Below are positions 1 through 7,629 of a stretch of DNA of 64,000 nucleotides, one piece after another. The translations under genes were made by a program, and so were the position numbers. Within the stretch, counting starts at the first letter, position 1, and each line of letters starts with the position of its first letter. This DNA is from Faecalibacterium langellae. GTDB lineage: Bacteria > Bacillota > Clostridia > Oscillospirales > Ruminococcaceae. The notes beneath the pieces were generated by a model. The model ran no database searches, was not told the origin of the DNA, and saw nothing but the letters and a program-made list of their open reading frames with translations. The DNA lies in the NCBI RefSeq assembly GCF_002549775.1, contig NZ_NMTR01000019.1:62001-126000 (forward strand), written 5' to 3'.

Positions 1-1103
1 GCGCCGATGTCACCGGCGATGATGCCGTCGGAGTCCACCTGCTTTTTGCCGATGACGGTGAGGGGCTTGGAAATTTTCTCCACGTCGCCGGTGCGGGCGT
101 TGGTGAGGGGCTCACCGGCCGTCACCTTGCCGCTGACCACGCGCAGATAGCTCAGCTTGCCCACAAACGGGTCGGCCACGGTCTTGAAGACGTAGGCGGC
201 GGTGGGTTCGTCCACGGTGCAGTGCAGCTCCACGGGCTCGCCGTTTGCATCCTCGGCCAGGGTGCTGGCTTCGTGCTCCGGGCTGGGCAAGAGCTTATGC
301 ATGTTGAACAGCAGCATATCCAGTGCCTGCTGGTTCACGGCGCTGCCGCAGAACACGGGGGTGATCAGGCCGTCCTTGACGCCCTTGCGCATACCCTCGA
401 CGATCTCCTCGGTGGTGAAGGGCTCACCGCCGAAGAATTTCTCCATCAGCTCATCGTCGGTCTCGGCAATGGCCTCGCTCATGGCCTCGATCAGGCCCTG
501 GAAGCGGTGGCCGATGTCGGGCAGGTCCACCTGGATCTGCTTGCCGCCCTCGTACTTGAAGGCCTTCTGGCTGAACAGGTTGATGTACACGGGGGTGCCG
601 TCGTCGAGCTTTGCCGGCACGACGCAGGGGCAGACGGTGGAGCCGAACTTGATCTTCATGTCCTCGAGGATCTTGAAGTAGTTCGCGTTCTCCAGATCGC
701 ACTTGGAGACAAAGACCATCGTTGCCTTGTTGTTTTTGCGGGCCAGCTGGAAGGCCTTCTCGGCACCCACGGTGACGCCGCTGCGGCCGGACACTACCAC
801 CAGCACGCTCTCGGCGGCGCGGATGCCCTCGTACTCACCGGCCTCGAAGTCGAACAGGCCCGGCGCGTCGATCAGGTTGTACTTGATACCCTCGTACTCC
901 ACGGGCACCACGGATGCCGACAGGCTGGCCTTGCGCTTTGCTTCCTCGGGGTCAAAGTCCGAAATCGTGGTGCCGTCTTCCACACGGCCCATACGCTCGG
1001 CAGCGCCCGAAAAATAGACCAGCGCCTCGGTGAGCGTGGTCTTGCCGCTGCCGGCATGACCGGCAATCAAGATATTGCGGATGTTGTTGCTTGCGTATTT
1101 CAT
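1..1103 (-). CDS. EF-G-like translational GTPase, 5' part (continues past window start)
   Basis: The first 367 residues of an elongation factor G family protein are visible; the 3' part lies outside the window. The P-loop GHAGSGKT is at residues 15-22. The G3 element reads DAPGL (79-83) rather than DTPGH, and the G4 element reads SKCD (133-136) rather than NKxD. This marks a divergent EF-G paralogue rather than the main translocase. Homologous proteins of this class act on the ribosome, but their exact role is poorly defined. The ATG at 1103 has a GAGGGA ribosome site about 7 nt upstream. An extended -10 (TATTAT on the minus strand, 1170-1175) precedes it. Family assignment is firm; the paralogue subtype is inferred from the G motifs. 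Confidence 0.88.
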   Translation of the reverse strand, partial: MKYASNNIRNILIAGHAGSGKTTLTEALVYFSGAAERMGRVEDGTTISDFDPEEAKRKASLSASVVPVEYEGIKYNLIDAPGLFDFEAGEYEGIRAAESVLVVVSGRSGVTVGAEKAFQLARKNNKATMVFVSKCDLENANYFKILEDMKIKFGSTVCPCVVPAKLDDGTPVYINLFSQKAFKYEGGKQIQVDLPDIGHRFQGLIEAMSEAIAETDDELMEKFFGGEPFTTEEIVEGMRKGVKDGLITPVFCGSAVNQQALDMLLFNMHKLLPSPEHEASTLAEDANGEPVELHCTVDEPTAAYVFKTVADPFVGKLSYLRVVSGKVTAGEPLTNARTGDVEKISKPLTVIGKKQVDSDGIIAGDIG

Positions 1104-1169
1104 ATCGGTTTTTCCCTCATTTCCGCCGCACGGAGCATTCTCTCCGCTTTTGTGGCATATTTTACAAAG

Positions 1170-1208
1170 ATAATACCACACTCAAAACGAATTTTAAATA
1201 TTTCGTTT
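1170..1208 (-). promoter_or_regulatory. Promoter of the EF-G-like gene with overlapping palindrome
   Basis: On the minus strand an extended -10 (TGG then TATTAT) lies at 1170-1175. An inverted repeat AAACGAA...TTCGTTT (1185-1208) covers the -35 region, as a repressor operator would. No convincing -35 hexamer is present. Operator function is inferred only from symmetry and position. Confidence 0.35.
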
Positions 1209-1349
1209 GAAAATTCTGGCGAATCGGCCGCCAAACTTCGCGGCGTTGTTTTGTGCAAGTTGACGTGAGGGGCGGCGCAAAACGGTACGGTTGTGCATTG
1301 TGCCGAAAAATGGCGAAAAACTTTGGTGGGGCGAAAAAGTCCGAAACTA

Positions 1350-1387
1350 TTGCAACTGAATAAGGGGGGGGGGGGGGGGGGTATAAT
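1350..1387 (+). promoter_or_regulatory. Putative phase-variable promoter: -35, G18 spacer tract, -10
   Basis: TTGCAA (1350-1355) is followed by 8 nt, then 18 consecutive G residues (1364-1381), then TATAAT (1382-1387). The spacer is therefore 26 nt in this copy. A tract of 9 G would give the optimal 17 nt. No hexamer resembling -35 occurs 16-18 nt from the -10 at the present length. Homopolymers in promoter spacers are a known substrate for slipped-strand switching. This promoter faces the leucine-rich-repeat surface gene. The hexamers and tract are seen; switching is inference. Confidence 0.6.
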
Positions 1388-1449
1388 GAAAATGAGGTGC
1401 CATGCCTTCGGGGGGGCACCCGGACAACAAAGAGAGCGAGGGATAAACA

Positions 1450-1491
1450 ATGAGAAAAAAAAAAACGCGATTTCTCAGTGCAGCGCTTTAG
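1450..1491 (+). other. Signal-peptide start of the LRR protein, ended by an in-frame TAG
   Basis: An ATG at 1450 has GAGGG 7 nt upstream and starts MRKKKTRFLSAAL, a typical Sec signal n-region and early h-region. It is followed by TAG at 1489-1491. The same frame then continues PCMMASTLPVGAFA, which completes a plausible signal peptide with an AFA cleavage site. An A11 run (1455-1465) lies inside the n-region. Adding or removing one A does not restore the reading frame. The TAG is therefore a nonsense mutation, a recoded codon or a sequencing error, with possible reinitiation at 1498. Confidence 0.6.
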
Positions 1492-1497
1492 CCGTGC

Positions 1498-3714
1498 ATG
1501 ATGGCATCCACCCTGCCGGTGGGCGCATTTGCAGCGGCACCGGCTGCGGCCAGCACAGAAAGCGCAGTGAGCACGCAGGCGGAGGAAGAATTTGTACAGC
1601 CGGAGTCTGTTGAAATCAATAGCACAAACTTCCAGGATATGAACTTCCAAAACTATGTCAAACGGTATGACACAGATGGAAATGGCAGCCTCAGCCTGGA
1701 GGAGCGAAATAAGGTAACAACGATCGAATTGCCAGATGGCTTATATTGCCCGACAATGAAGGGTATTGAGTATTTCCCGGAACTAGTCACATTGAAATGC
1801 CCTAATGCCAATGTGCGCTCGCTGGACGTGAGCAAGAACCTGAAACTGGAAACGCTGTGGTGCTTTTGGAACAGCCTGAAGCAGCTTGATGTCAGCAAGA
1901 ATAAGGCATTGAAAGATCTGCGGTGTGGTTACAACTACCTGACGACGTTGAATGTGAGCCAAAATGAAGCACTGGAACATCTGAGCACGAATGATATGCG
2001 AAGTAAGCTGAACTCGCTGGATGTGAGTTACAATAAAGCACTAAAACACTTGGAGTGCATGAAGAATGGTCTTACATCATTGGATGTAAGCAGTAATGAA
2101 GCATTGGAACGGCTGGTTTGTGATAAAAACCCGCTGACTGAGCTGGACGTGAGCAAGAACGATAAGCTGACAAGCCTGGATTGCAAAGGGTGTGGACTGA
2201 CTTCACTAAAGTTTGATTCAGCAGTGAGCTCAATGGATTGCAGTGAAAATCTGCTGACAGAATTGGATGTAAGTCAGAACACAAGGTGGTCTTATCTGAG
2301 GTGCAACGATAATAAACTGACCTCGCTGAGTTTCAATGAAAATGCGGTAATGGCTCCGTATGCTGATATTTATACAAGCAACAACCATTACCAGATTGCC
2401 GTGGATGCAGATGGCATCTACGACCTGAGTCAGCTGCCGGGAAATTTTGATGTCAGCAAGACCAGCGACTGGACGAATGGCGAGCAGAACGGAACTGTGC
2501 TGAGAGTTACCCCGGGCAGCACCACAGTTACTTATAAGTACGATACCGGCAACACCTATACCGGCCGTAAAACCTTTAACCTGGATGTGCATTGGCACAA
2601 CTACCAGTGGGAACATGATGGCACCGAACACTGGAAGGTGTGCACCACCGCAAACTGCCCGGGCCTGACGGCAGACCAGGAGGCCGAAGGCCCCCATATC
2701 TACACCAACGCAAAAGACATTGACTGCAACACCTGCGGCTATGTGCGCCCGATGTACACTGTGACCACCGGTGAGAATGTTACCGCAGAACTTGATGACG
2801 AAGTGCTGAATGCACCTGTAGCCGCAGGCACTGAAGTGGCTTTGATCGCTGGAAACGACCCCGAAGGTAAGGCATTCGCCGGTTGGAAACTGTATAAGGT
2901 GGCCGCAGACGGCACCGAGACCGAAATTACGGATACGACCGGCCTGCTGAGCGGCAGTGTCCGCGTGGTGACCCTGACCGTGCCCGCCTATAACGTGAAG
3001 GCCGTGCCGGACTACGCAGATATTCTGTATGACGTGAACCCCGTGAACTGCACCGTGACCCGGAACAACGTAGAAGTGGACGCCGCCGCAAAGGGCGATG
3101 TGATCACTGCCACCCCGAACGAGCAGGGCCCCGGCAAGAAGTTCACGGGCTGGACGGTGACCAAGACCGTCAACGGCGTGGAAGTGGACATCACCGACGA
3201 GCTGCGCGACGTCAGCCAGAACGGCATGACCATTGCAGAGCTGACCATGCCCGGCGCGAACGTGACCATTGAAGCGCGCTTTGACGATGACTCCGGGCCT
3301 GACCTGGACCAGCCGGTCGTCACCGACGACGGCAGCGGCGATATCGTGGCCGGTGTGGTCATTGGCGGCATCGCGGCTGTGGGTGCTTACGAAGTGGGCA
3401 CCGGCCTGTACCGCATTACCCAGATGGACGACGTGGCCATGCCCACGAACCGCATTGCTCTGGCAAAGCTGATGTGGGAGCGCGCAGGCAAGCCGGAGCC
3501 AGAGAGCACGGCCCTCTACAGCGACATTGACGCTGAGGATACCGATGCTCAGAAGGCCGCCCGCTGGGCCGTGGAGCAGGAACTGCTGAAGGATGACACC
3601 AACGAGGATGAGCAGAAGTTCCACCCGGCTTTCCCCGTGAGCAAACTGCGCGTCTGCCTGACCTGGGAAAAGGCAAAGCAGAAGGGCCTGTTTGACCAGA
3701 ACACCGAAGCATAA
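1498..3714 (+). CDS. Leucine-rich-repeat surface protein, probable start region mutated
   Basis: The open frame from 1498 encodes 738 residues. Residues 1-19 form the end of a signal peptide whose true start is probably 1450, upstream of an in-frame TAG; the ATG at 1498 has no ribosome site. Residues 58-69 (DTDGNGSLSLEE) are an EF-hand-like calcium loop, as is usual ahead of Firmicute LRR blocks. About ten repeats of the type LxxLDVSxNxxL span residues 85-290. Two InlB-B-like repeats (motifs FAGWKLYKV and FTGWTVTKT) follow. A hydrophobic stretch near 614-632 precedes a C-terminal domain of about 100 residues that resembles a cell-wall-binding SLH-like module; that last assignment is weak. The likely role is surface adhesion. 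A terminator follows at 3731. Expression may depend on the G18 promoter. Confidence 0.75.
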   Translation: MMASTLPVGAFAAAPAAASTESAVSTQAEEEFVQPESVEINSTNFQDMNFQNYVKRYDTDGNGSLSLEERNKVTTIELPDGLYCPTMKGIEYFPELVTLKCPNANVRSLDVSKNLKLETLWCFWNSLKQLDVSKNKALKDLRCGYNYLTTLNVSQNEALEHLSTNDMRSKLNSLDVSYNKALKHLECMKNGLTSLDVSSNEALERLVCDKNPLTELDVSKNDKLTSLDCKGCGLTSLKFDSAVSSMDCSENLLTELDVSQNTRWSYLRCNDNKLTSLSFNENAVMAPYADIYTSNNHYQIAVDADGIYDLSQLPGNFDVSKTSDWTNGEQNGTVLRVTPGSTTVTYKYDTGNTYTGRKTFNLDVHWHNYQWEHDGTEHWKVCTTANCPGLTADQEAEGPHIYTNAKDIDCNTCGYVRPMYTVTTGENVTAELDDEVLNAPVAAGTEVALIAGNDPEGKAFAGWKLYKVAADGTETEITDTTGLLSGSVRVVTLTVPAYNVKAVPDYADILYDVNPVNCTVTRNNVEVDAAAKGDVITATPNEQGPGKKFTGWTVTKTVNGVEVDITDELRDVSQNGMTIAELTMPGANVTIEARFDDDSGPDLDQPVVTDDGSGDIVAGVVIGGIAAVGAYEVGTGLYRITQMDDVAMPTNRIALAKLMWERAGKPEPESTALYSDIDAEDTDAQKAARWAVEQELLKDDTNEDEQKFHPAFPVSKLRVCLTWEKAKQKGLFDQNTEA

Positions 3715-3730
3715 CCCCTGAAAACCAACG

Positions 3731-3769
3731 AGAGCCGCCGCACGAGGGACACTGTGCGGCGGCTCTTTT
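3731..3769 (+). terminator. Intrinsic terminator of the LRR gene
   Basis: A 13-bp perfect stem AGAGCCGCCGCAC / GTGCGGCGGCTCT (3731-3743, 3754-3766) with a 10-nt loop is followed by TTT. Confidence 0.85.
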
Positions 3770-3865
3770 CATTGCAAACGGGGCAGGGCTGTGGTATACT
3801 GAAAGCGCCGCGCAGACGGCCGTGTGCCGCCCGCTGAACCATTTCTCGGAAAGAGGTCTCCCGCG

Positions 3866-4345
3866 ATGAAACGTACCGACTATATCAACTGGGATGAATA
3901 TTTTATGGGTATCGCCCTGCTCACGGCCATGCGCTCCAAGGACCCCAACAGCCAGGTGGGCGCGTGCATCGTCAGCCCGGAGAACAAGATCCTCTCCCTG
4001 GGCTACAACGGTATGCCCATTGGCTGCAACGACGACGAGATGCCCTGGGAGCGCGAGGGTGCCCCGCTGGACACCAAGTATATGTACGTCTGCCACGCGG
4101 AGCTCAACGCCATCCTCAACAGCGCCCACAACAACCTGAAAGGCGCCCGGGTGTATGTGACCCTGTTCCCCTGCAACGAGTGCACCAAGGCGATCATCCA
4201 AAGCGGCATCGCCGAGGTGGTGTACTACGGCGACAAGTACCACGACAGCGATTCCAGCGTGGCCGCGCGGTTCATGTTCAAGAAGGCGGGCGTGAAGCTG
4301 ACCGCCTACCGGCCCACCGGACGCCGGGCAGAGCTGGAGCTGTAA
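3866..4345 (+). CDS. dCMP deaminase (ComEB family)
   Basis: This 159-residue zinc-dependent cytidine/deoxycytidylate deaminase converts dCMP to dUMP for dTTP synthesis in the cytoplasm. The catalytic signature is complete: HAE at 77-79 supplies one zinc ligand and the proton shuttle, and PCNEC at 102-106 supplies two cysteine ligands. Length fits the family. The ATG at 3866 is chosen because AAAGAGG sits about 10 nt upstream and the protein then begins [14 protein letters not shown], typical of the family; an upstream in-frame ATG at 3824 lacks a ribosome site. A TATACT -10 lies near 3794. In competent bacteria ComEB is linked to competence operons, but no com genes are adjacent here. Confidence 0.9.
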   Translation: MKRTDYINWDEYFMGIALLTAMRSKDPNSQVGACIVSPENKILSLGYNGMPIGCNDDEMPWEREGAPLDTKYMYVCHAELNAILNSAHNNLKGARVYVTLFPCNECTKAIIQSGIAEVVYYGDKYHDSDSSVAARFMFKKAGVKLTAYRPTGRRAELEL

Positions 4346-4353
4346 GCTTCCTC

Positions 4354-4382
4354 TTGACCTTCCCGATGCAACGTACTATAAT
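4354..4382 (+). promoter_or_regulatory. Sigma-A promoter of argF
   Basis: TTGACC (4354-4359), a 17-nt spacer and TATAAT (4377-4382) lie just downstream of the dCMP deaminase stop codon and upstream of argF. Confidence 0.85.
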
Positions 4383-4392
4383 AGAATCATGA

Positions 4393-4410
4393 TTCGAATA
4401 AATATTCAAG
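4393..4410 (+). promoter_or_regulatory. ArgR-type operator (ARG box)
   Basis: The site TTCGAATAAATATTCAAG closely matches the ARG-box consensus (TGAATA-type half-sites, AT-rich centre). It begins 11 nt after the argF -10 hexamer, where bound ArgR would block initiation. Arginine repression of argF is well established in Firmicutes; use of this site is inferred. Confidence 0.7.
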
Positions 4411-4438
4411 AATGTTTGCATAGAGAGGGAAATATACA

Positions 4439-5437
4439 ATGGAACTGAAAAATCGCAGCTTTCTGAAGCTATTGGACTACACCCCTGCCGAGATCGAGCA
4501 GCTGCTGGACCTCGCCGCCGACCTCAAGGCCCAAAAAAAGGCCGGCATCCGCCACAACGACCAGCTGGCGGGCAAGAACATCGCCCTGATCTTTGAAAAG
4601 ACCTCCACCCGCACCCGCTGCAGCTTCGAGGTGGCTGCCCACGATCTGGGCATGGAAGTGACCTACCTGGACCCCTCGGGCAGCCAGATCGGCAAGAAGG
4701 AGTCCATCGCCGACACCGCCCGGGTGCTGGGCCGCATGTTTGACGGCATCGAGTACCGCGGCTACGGCCAGCAGATCGTGGAAGACCTGGCCCACTACGC
4801 CGGGGTGCCCGTGTGGAACGGCCTGACCAACGAGTTCCACCCCACCCAGATTTTGGCCGACTTCCTCACCATCCGGGAGCACTTCGGCAAGCTGAAGGGC
4901 ATCCACTTCGTCTACTTCGGCGACGCCCGCTACAACATGGGCAACAGCCTGATGGTGGGCTGTGCCAAGATGGGCCTGCACTTCACCGCCTGCGCCCCCA
5001 AGAAGTACCAGCCGGACCCGGCCCTCGTGGCCCAGTGCCAGGCCATCGCCGCCGAGACCGGCGCGACCATCTCCTTTGAGGAGGACCCCGCCAAGGCTGC
5101 CAAGGGTGCCGACGTGCTCTACACCGACGTGTGGGTGTCCATGGGCGAGCCGGTGGAGGTCTGGGCCGAGCGCATCAACGACCTCGCCGCCTACCAGATC
5201 AACCAGCAGCTGATGGACATCGCCGGTCCGCATGCCGTGTTCATGCACTGCCTGCCCGCCTTCCACGACCACAAGACCACCGTGGGCAAGGAGATGGGCG
5301 AGCGCTTTGGCCGCGACGCCATGGAAGTGACCGATGAGGTCTTCGAGGGCCCCCAGAGCATCGTGTTCGACGAAGCCGAGAACCGGATGCACACCATCAA
5401 GGCCGTCATGGCGGCCACGCTGGGGTACGAGAAATGA
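4439..5437 (+). CDS. argF: Ornithine carbamoyltransferase
   Basis: This 332-residue enzyme joins carbamoyl phosphate and ornithine to make citrulline in arginine synthesis. The carbamoyl-phosphate loop STRTR is at residues 56-60 within [15 protein letters not shown]. The ornithine-binding HCLPAFHD motif is near residue 270. Length is standard for anabolic and catabolic OTCs. The gene stands alone between its own promoter and terminator, with an ARG box just after the -10, which argues for an anabolic, arginine-repressed enzyme. GAGAGGG precedes the ATG. Its product feeds argG at 22.4-23.6 kb. Confidence 0.95.
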   Translation: MELKNRSFLKLLDYTPAEIEQLLDLAADLKAQKKAGIRHNDQLAGKNIALIFEKTSTRTRCSFEVAAHDLGMEVTYLDPSGSQIGKKESIADTARVLGRMFDGIEYRGYGQQIVEDLAHYAGVPVWNGLTNEFHPTQILADFLTIREHFGKLKGIHFVYFGDARYNMGNSLMVGCAKMGLHFTACAPKKYQPDPALVAQCQAIAAETGATISFEEDPAKAAKGADVLYTDVWVSMGEPVEVWAERINDLAAYQINQQLMDIAGPHAVFMHCLPAFHDHKTTVGKEMGERFGRDAMEVTDEVFEGPQSIVFDEAENRMHTIKAVMAATLGYEK

Positions 5438-5528
5438 TGCATCCCGCGTGCGCGGGACATGATGTTCTGCCAGCGCAGAAATGATGCTGCTCCTGCGGAG
5501 CAATGATGTGCCTGCTGCGCAGGCATGA
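5434..5528 (+). repeat. ATGATG-spaced mini-hairpin array (argF side)
   Basis: ATGATG (or ATGA) recurs at 5434, 5459, 5481, 5503 and 5525, a period of 22 nt after the first unit. Each gap holds a different small hairpin: TCCCGC/GCGGGA, TTCTGC/GCAGAA, GCTCC/GGAGC and GCCTGC/GCAGGC. The stems vary in sequence but keep the spacing and loop size. The first ATGATG overlaps the argF stop codon. Confidence 0.75.
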
Positions 5529-5550
5529 ACCAAACCGATAGAAACAGCAA

Positions 5551-5590
5551 AGCCCTGCATGGAAAAACTCCCATGCAGGGCTTGTTTTAT
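5551..5590 (+). terminator. Intrinsic terminator of argF
   Basis: A 12-bp perfect stem AGCCCTGCATGG / CCATGCAGGGCT (5551-5562, 5571-5582) is followed by TGTTTT. It lies between two hairpin arrays and may also serve the convergent bioY gene. Confidence 0.85.
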
Positions 5591-5615
5591 AGCAGCAGCT
5601 GCCTGAACCGAACAT

Positions 5616-5705
5616 TTGTGCGCAAAGCGCACAACATCATTGCGAAGCAGCATCATGCCGCAGGCACATCATGTTCCGCGAAGCAGGGAACACATCATGC
5701 CGCTG
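5616..5705 (-). repeat. CATCAT-spaced mini-hairpin array (bioY side)
   Basis: CATCAT recurs at 5635, 5651, 5667 and 5693. It separates or flanks hairpins TTGTGCGC/GCGCACAA (5616-5634), TGC/GCA, TGCC/GGCA (5656-5666) and TGTTCC/GGGAACA (5672-5692). It is the mirror image of the array next to argF, so both read ATGATG-hairpin toward the shared terminator. Confidence 0.7.
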
Positions 5706-6269
5706 TCAGGCGGCTTCTTTCAGCTTCAGCACACCGGCCTGCTCCAGCCGCTTGCGCAGCAGGGTGCCCAGCAGGCAGGCGACCACGATCTTGGCCAGGT
5801 CCCAGACGATGAACGGGTACACGCACACGGCCAGCGCATAGCCCAGCTCGCACTTCATCTGGAACACGAACCATGCCGTGCCCAGCACATAGCAGGCGGC
5901 GTCGCCCAGAATGAGGCCCACGGCAGAGACCACCGGCTGGCCTTTGCTCTTTTCAATGAACAGGCCGCCGATGAAGGCCATGAGCAGGTAGCCCACCAGA
6001 TAGCCGCCGGTGGGGCCGGCCAGCTTGGCAATGCCCGCGCCGTAGCCGGAGAACACCGGCACGCCCACCAGACCGATGGCCAGATAGATGGCGACGCTCA
6101 GGGTGCCGAACCTGGCTCCCAGCAGCCATGCGGCAAGGCAGATGACAAAGTTGGACAGCGAGATGGGGATGGCCCCGATGGGCACGCTCAGCGGGCCCAG
6201 CACACACAGCACGGCGGCCATCAGTGCAGTGACGGCCATCTGGTAAGTGGTCAGTTTTTTGTTTTTCAT
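5706..6269 (-). CDS. bioY: Biotin transporter substrate-binding protein BioY
   Basis: This 187-residue integral membrane protein is the S component of an ECF-type biotin transporter. It has about six hydrophobic segments and the family pattern near PIGAIPISLSN and GPTGGYLVGY. It captures biotin and works with the shared energy-coupling module EcfA/A'/T, which is not encoded in this window. No bioM or bioN gene is adjacent, so it is a solitary BioY of the kind that borrows the common ECF module. A minus-strand promoter (TTGACC, 18 nt, TATACT; 6316-6345) drives it. No biotin-synthesis genes are nearby. Confidence 0.92.
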   Translation of the reverse strand: MKNKKLTTYQMAVTALMAAVLCVLGPLSVPIGAIPISLSNFVICLAAWLLGARFGTLSVAIYLAIGLVGVPVFSGYGAGIAKLAGPTGGYLVGYLLMAFIGGLFIEKSKGQPVVSAVGLILGDAACYVLGTAWFVFQMKCELGYALAVCVYPFIVWDLAKIVVACLLGTLLRKRLEQAGVLKLKEAA

Positions 6270-6315
6270 AATCGTAATTCCCCTCTTAAAAAATGAAGCA
6301 AGGCATCTGTGCCCG

Positions 6316-6345
6316 AGTATAGCGCACCGGGCTGCAGCTGGTCAA
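6316..6345 (-). promoter_or_regulatory. Promoter of bioY
   Basis: Read on the minus strand: TTGACC (6340-6345), an 18-nt spacer and TATACT (6316-6321). Confidence 0.75.
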
Positions 6346-6365
6346 CAGGAAATTTGCAAAGGGGT

Positions 6366-6389
6366 TTACAATCGGAGAACCGGTTGTAA
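6366..6389. promoter_or_regulatory. 24-bp palindrome between bioY and the divergent hypothetical gene
   Basis: TTACAATCGG-agaa-CCGGTTGTAA is symmetric apart from one base. It ends in the TTGTAA (6384-6389) that serves as -35 for the rightward gene (17 nt to TACAAT at 6407-6412) and lies 20 bp upstream of the bioY -35. Its half-sites face the opposite way to a standard BirA operator, although GTTTACAA within it resembles a BirA half-site. A shared operator is inferred. Confidence 0.5.
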
Positions 6390-6460
6390 TGCGGCGGGAA
6401 CCATGATACAATAAAAAAACTTGAATGGACGTATAAACACAGACAAGGAGGGACCACCCC

Positions 6461-7036
6461 ATGGGCGGAGGACACGTTTCCCGGCCGGACTTCGGCATGC
6501 CGCAGCCGGACCCAGCTTACCCGCTGACCGAGTTCTATCTGCTGCTGCAGCGCGCGCTGGATGCAGCGGGCTGCTTTGCGCTGCCGGCCTTGTATGCGGC
6601 CCTGCAGGCCCCGGCCCGGCACATCTATCTGGACGAGGCGCGGGACTACCTCACCCTTTCGCCCACCGCAGCCGAGGGCAGCACCCGGCTGCTGGCCGAG
6701 GGCAGCCTGCAGCTTTTATACAGCACCCTGCATGTGCAGCCGGACGGCACGCCTGCGGCCCTGCTGCTCACCGAGGAGTGCACCCGCACCACCGTGGCGG
6801 TGCAGCTGCTGCCGCCCTTCGTGTGGGAGGACCCGCTGCCGCCTTTGCCGGACACCCCGGCGGCGCTGACGCTGCAGCTGACCGGGCAGGATGTGCTGCT
6901 GGCCGACACCGACCCGGCCGCCCTGGGCCGCAGGCTGGTGCACACCGCCGCGGGCAAGCGCTGGCTGCACCACCCCAGGGCCGACACCTTCCTTGCGGAG
7001 AAGGTGGCCGTGCTGCAGCGGGTCTACCGCCGGTGA
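6461..7036 (+). CDS. Hypothetical protein
   Basis: A 191-residue, leucine- and alanine-rich soluble protein with no signal peptide or membrane segment. I do not recognise the family. Translation is supported by AAGGAGG 9 nt before the ATG and by a promoter at 6384-6412. The mix of proline-rich turns and amphipathic stretches suggests a small folded cytoplasmic domain. It is divergent from bioY and shares a palindromic site with it, which hints at linked regulation but not at function. About 100 nt separate it from the sigma-factor gene downstream. Confidence 0.6.
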   Translation: MGGGHVSRPDFGMPQPDPAYPLTEFYLLLQRALDAAGCFALPALYAALQAPARHIYLDEARDYLTLSPTAAEGSTRLLAEGSLQLLYSTLHVQPDGTPAALLLTEECTRTTVAVQLLPPFVWEDPLPPLPDTPAALTLQLTGQDVLLADTDPAALGRRLVHTAAGKRWLHHPRADTFLAEKVAVLQRVYRR

Positions 7037-7137
7037 TTTTTCCATAAATTTTTCCAGCCGTGCAATCTTCGGGGCCGCTCAGCCGTGTATAGGGTGAATG
7101 TCCCCCATTCCACTGCTTTAAAGGAGAGCTAGAAACT

Positions 7138-7629
7138 ATGGGACAGCTGACCAGAAACGAATTGTTTACGCTGGCTGTGCAGAAATACAGCGATGCTGTG
7201 TACCGTGCCGCCATGCACAACTGCCGATGTGCCGCAGACGCCGAGGATGTGGTGCAAGACGTGTACGAGAAGCTCCTGCACTACACCGGCACCTTTGAGA
7301 ATGAGGAGCATCTCAAAGCGTGGCTGCTGCGGGTGGCCATCAACCGCTGCCGGGACCTGACCCGCGCAGCCCACCAGAAGGACACCGAGCTGGACGAGAA
7401 TCTGCCCGCGCCGGATGCCTTCCCGGATGGCAGTGTGATGGACGCGGTGCGCGCTCTGCCGGAGAACTACCGCAACGCTATTTACTTACATTATTATGAA
7501 GGCTACACGGCGGCAGAGATCGGGCGGATGCTGGGTGCACCGGCCAACACGGTGCTGAGCTGGCTGCGGCGGGGCCGCGCACAGCTGCAGACGATGCTGA
7601 AGGAGGAGATCGAAGATGAGGTGGTATGA
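7138..7629 (+). CDS. ECF-type RNA polymerase sigma factor
   Basis: This 163-residue protein has the two-domain layout of extracytoplasmic-function sigma factors. Region 2 (about residues 10-75) contains DAEDVVQDVYEKLL, the core-binding helix. Region 4 (about 105-155) contains ALPENYRNAIYLHYYEGYTAAEIGRMLG, the -35-binding helix-turn-helix. AAGGAGAGCT precedes the ATG. The next gene starts 14 nt before this stop codon and encodes a membrane protein with a short cytoplasmic N-terminus, the usual position of a cognate anti-sigma factor. Its target promoters cannot be read from the window. Confidence 0.88.
   Translation: MGQLTRNELFTLAVQKYSDAVYRAAMHNCRCAADAEDVVQDVYEKLLHYTGTFENEEHLKAWLLRVAINRCRDLTRAAHQKDTELDENLPAPDAFPDGSVMDAVRALPENYRNAIYLHYYEGYTAAEIGRMLGAPANTVLSWLRRGRAQLQTMLKEEIEDEVV

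Noticed and set aside
1450-1613. Single-base slippage in the A11 run as an on/off switch for the LRR protein
   Set aside because: Adding or removing one A leads to frames that stop before or never join the LRR frame, so the A tract alone does not restore translation.
6366-6389. Standard BirA operator
   Set aside because: A BirA site needs TTGTAAACC and GGTTTACAA halves facing the opposite way with about 15 nt between; the present palindrome has inverted order and a 4-nt centre.
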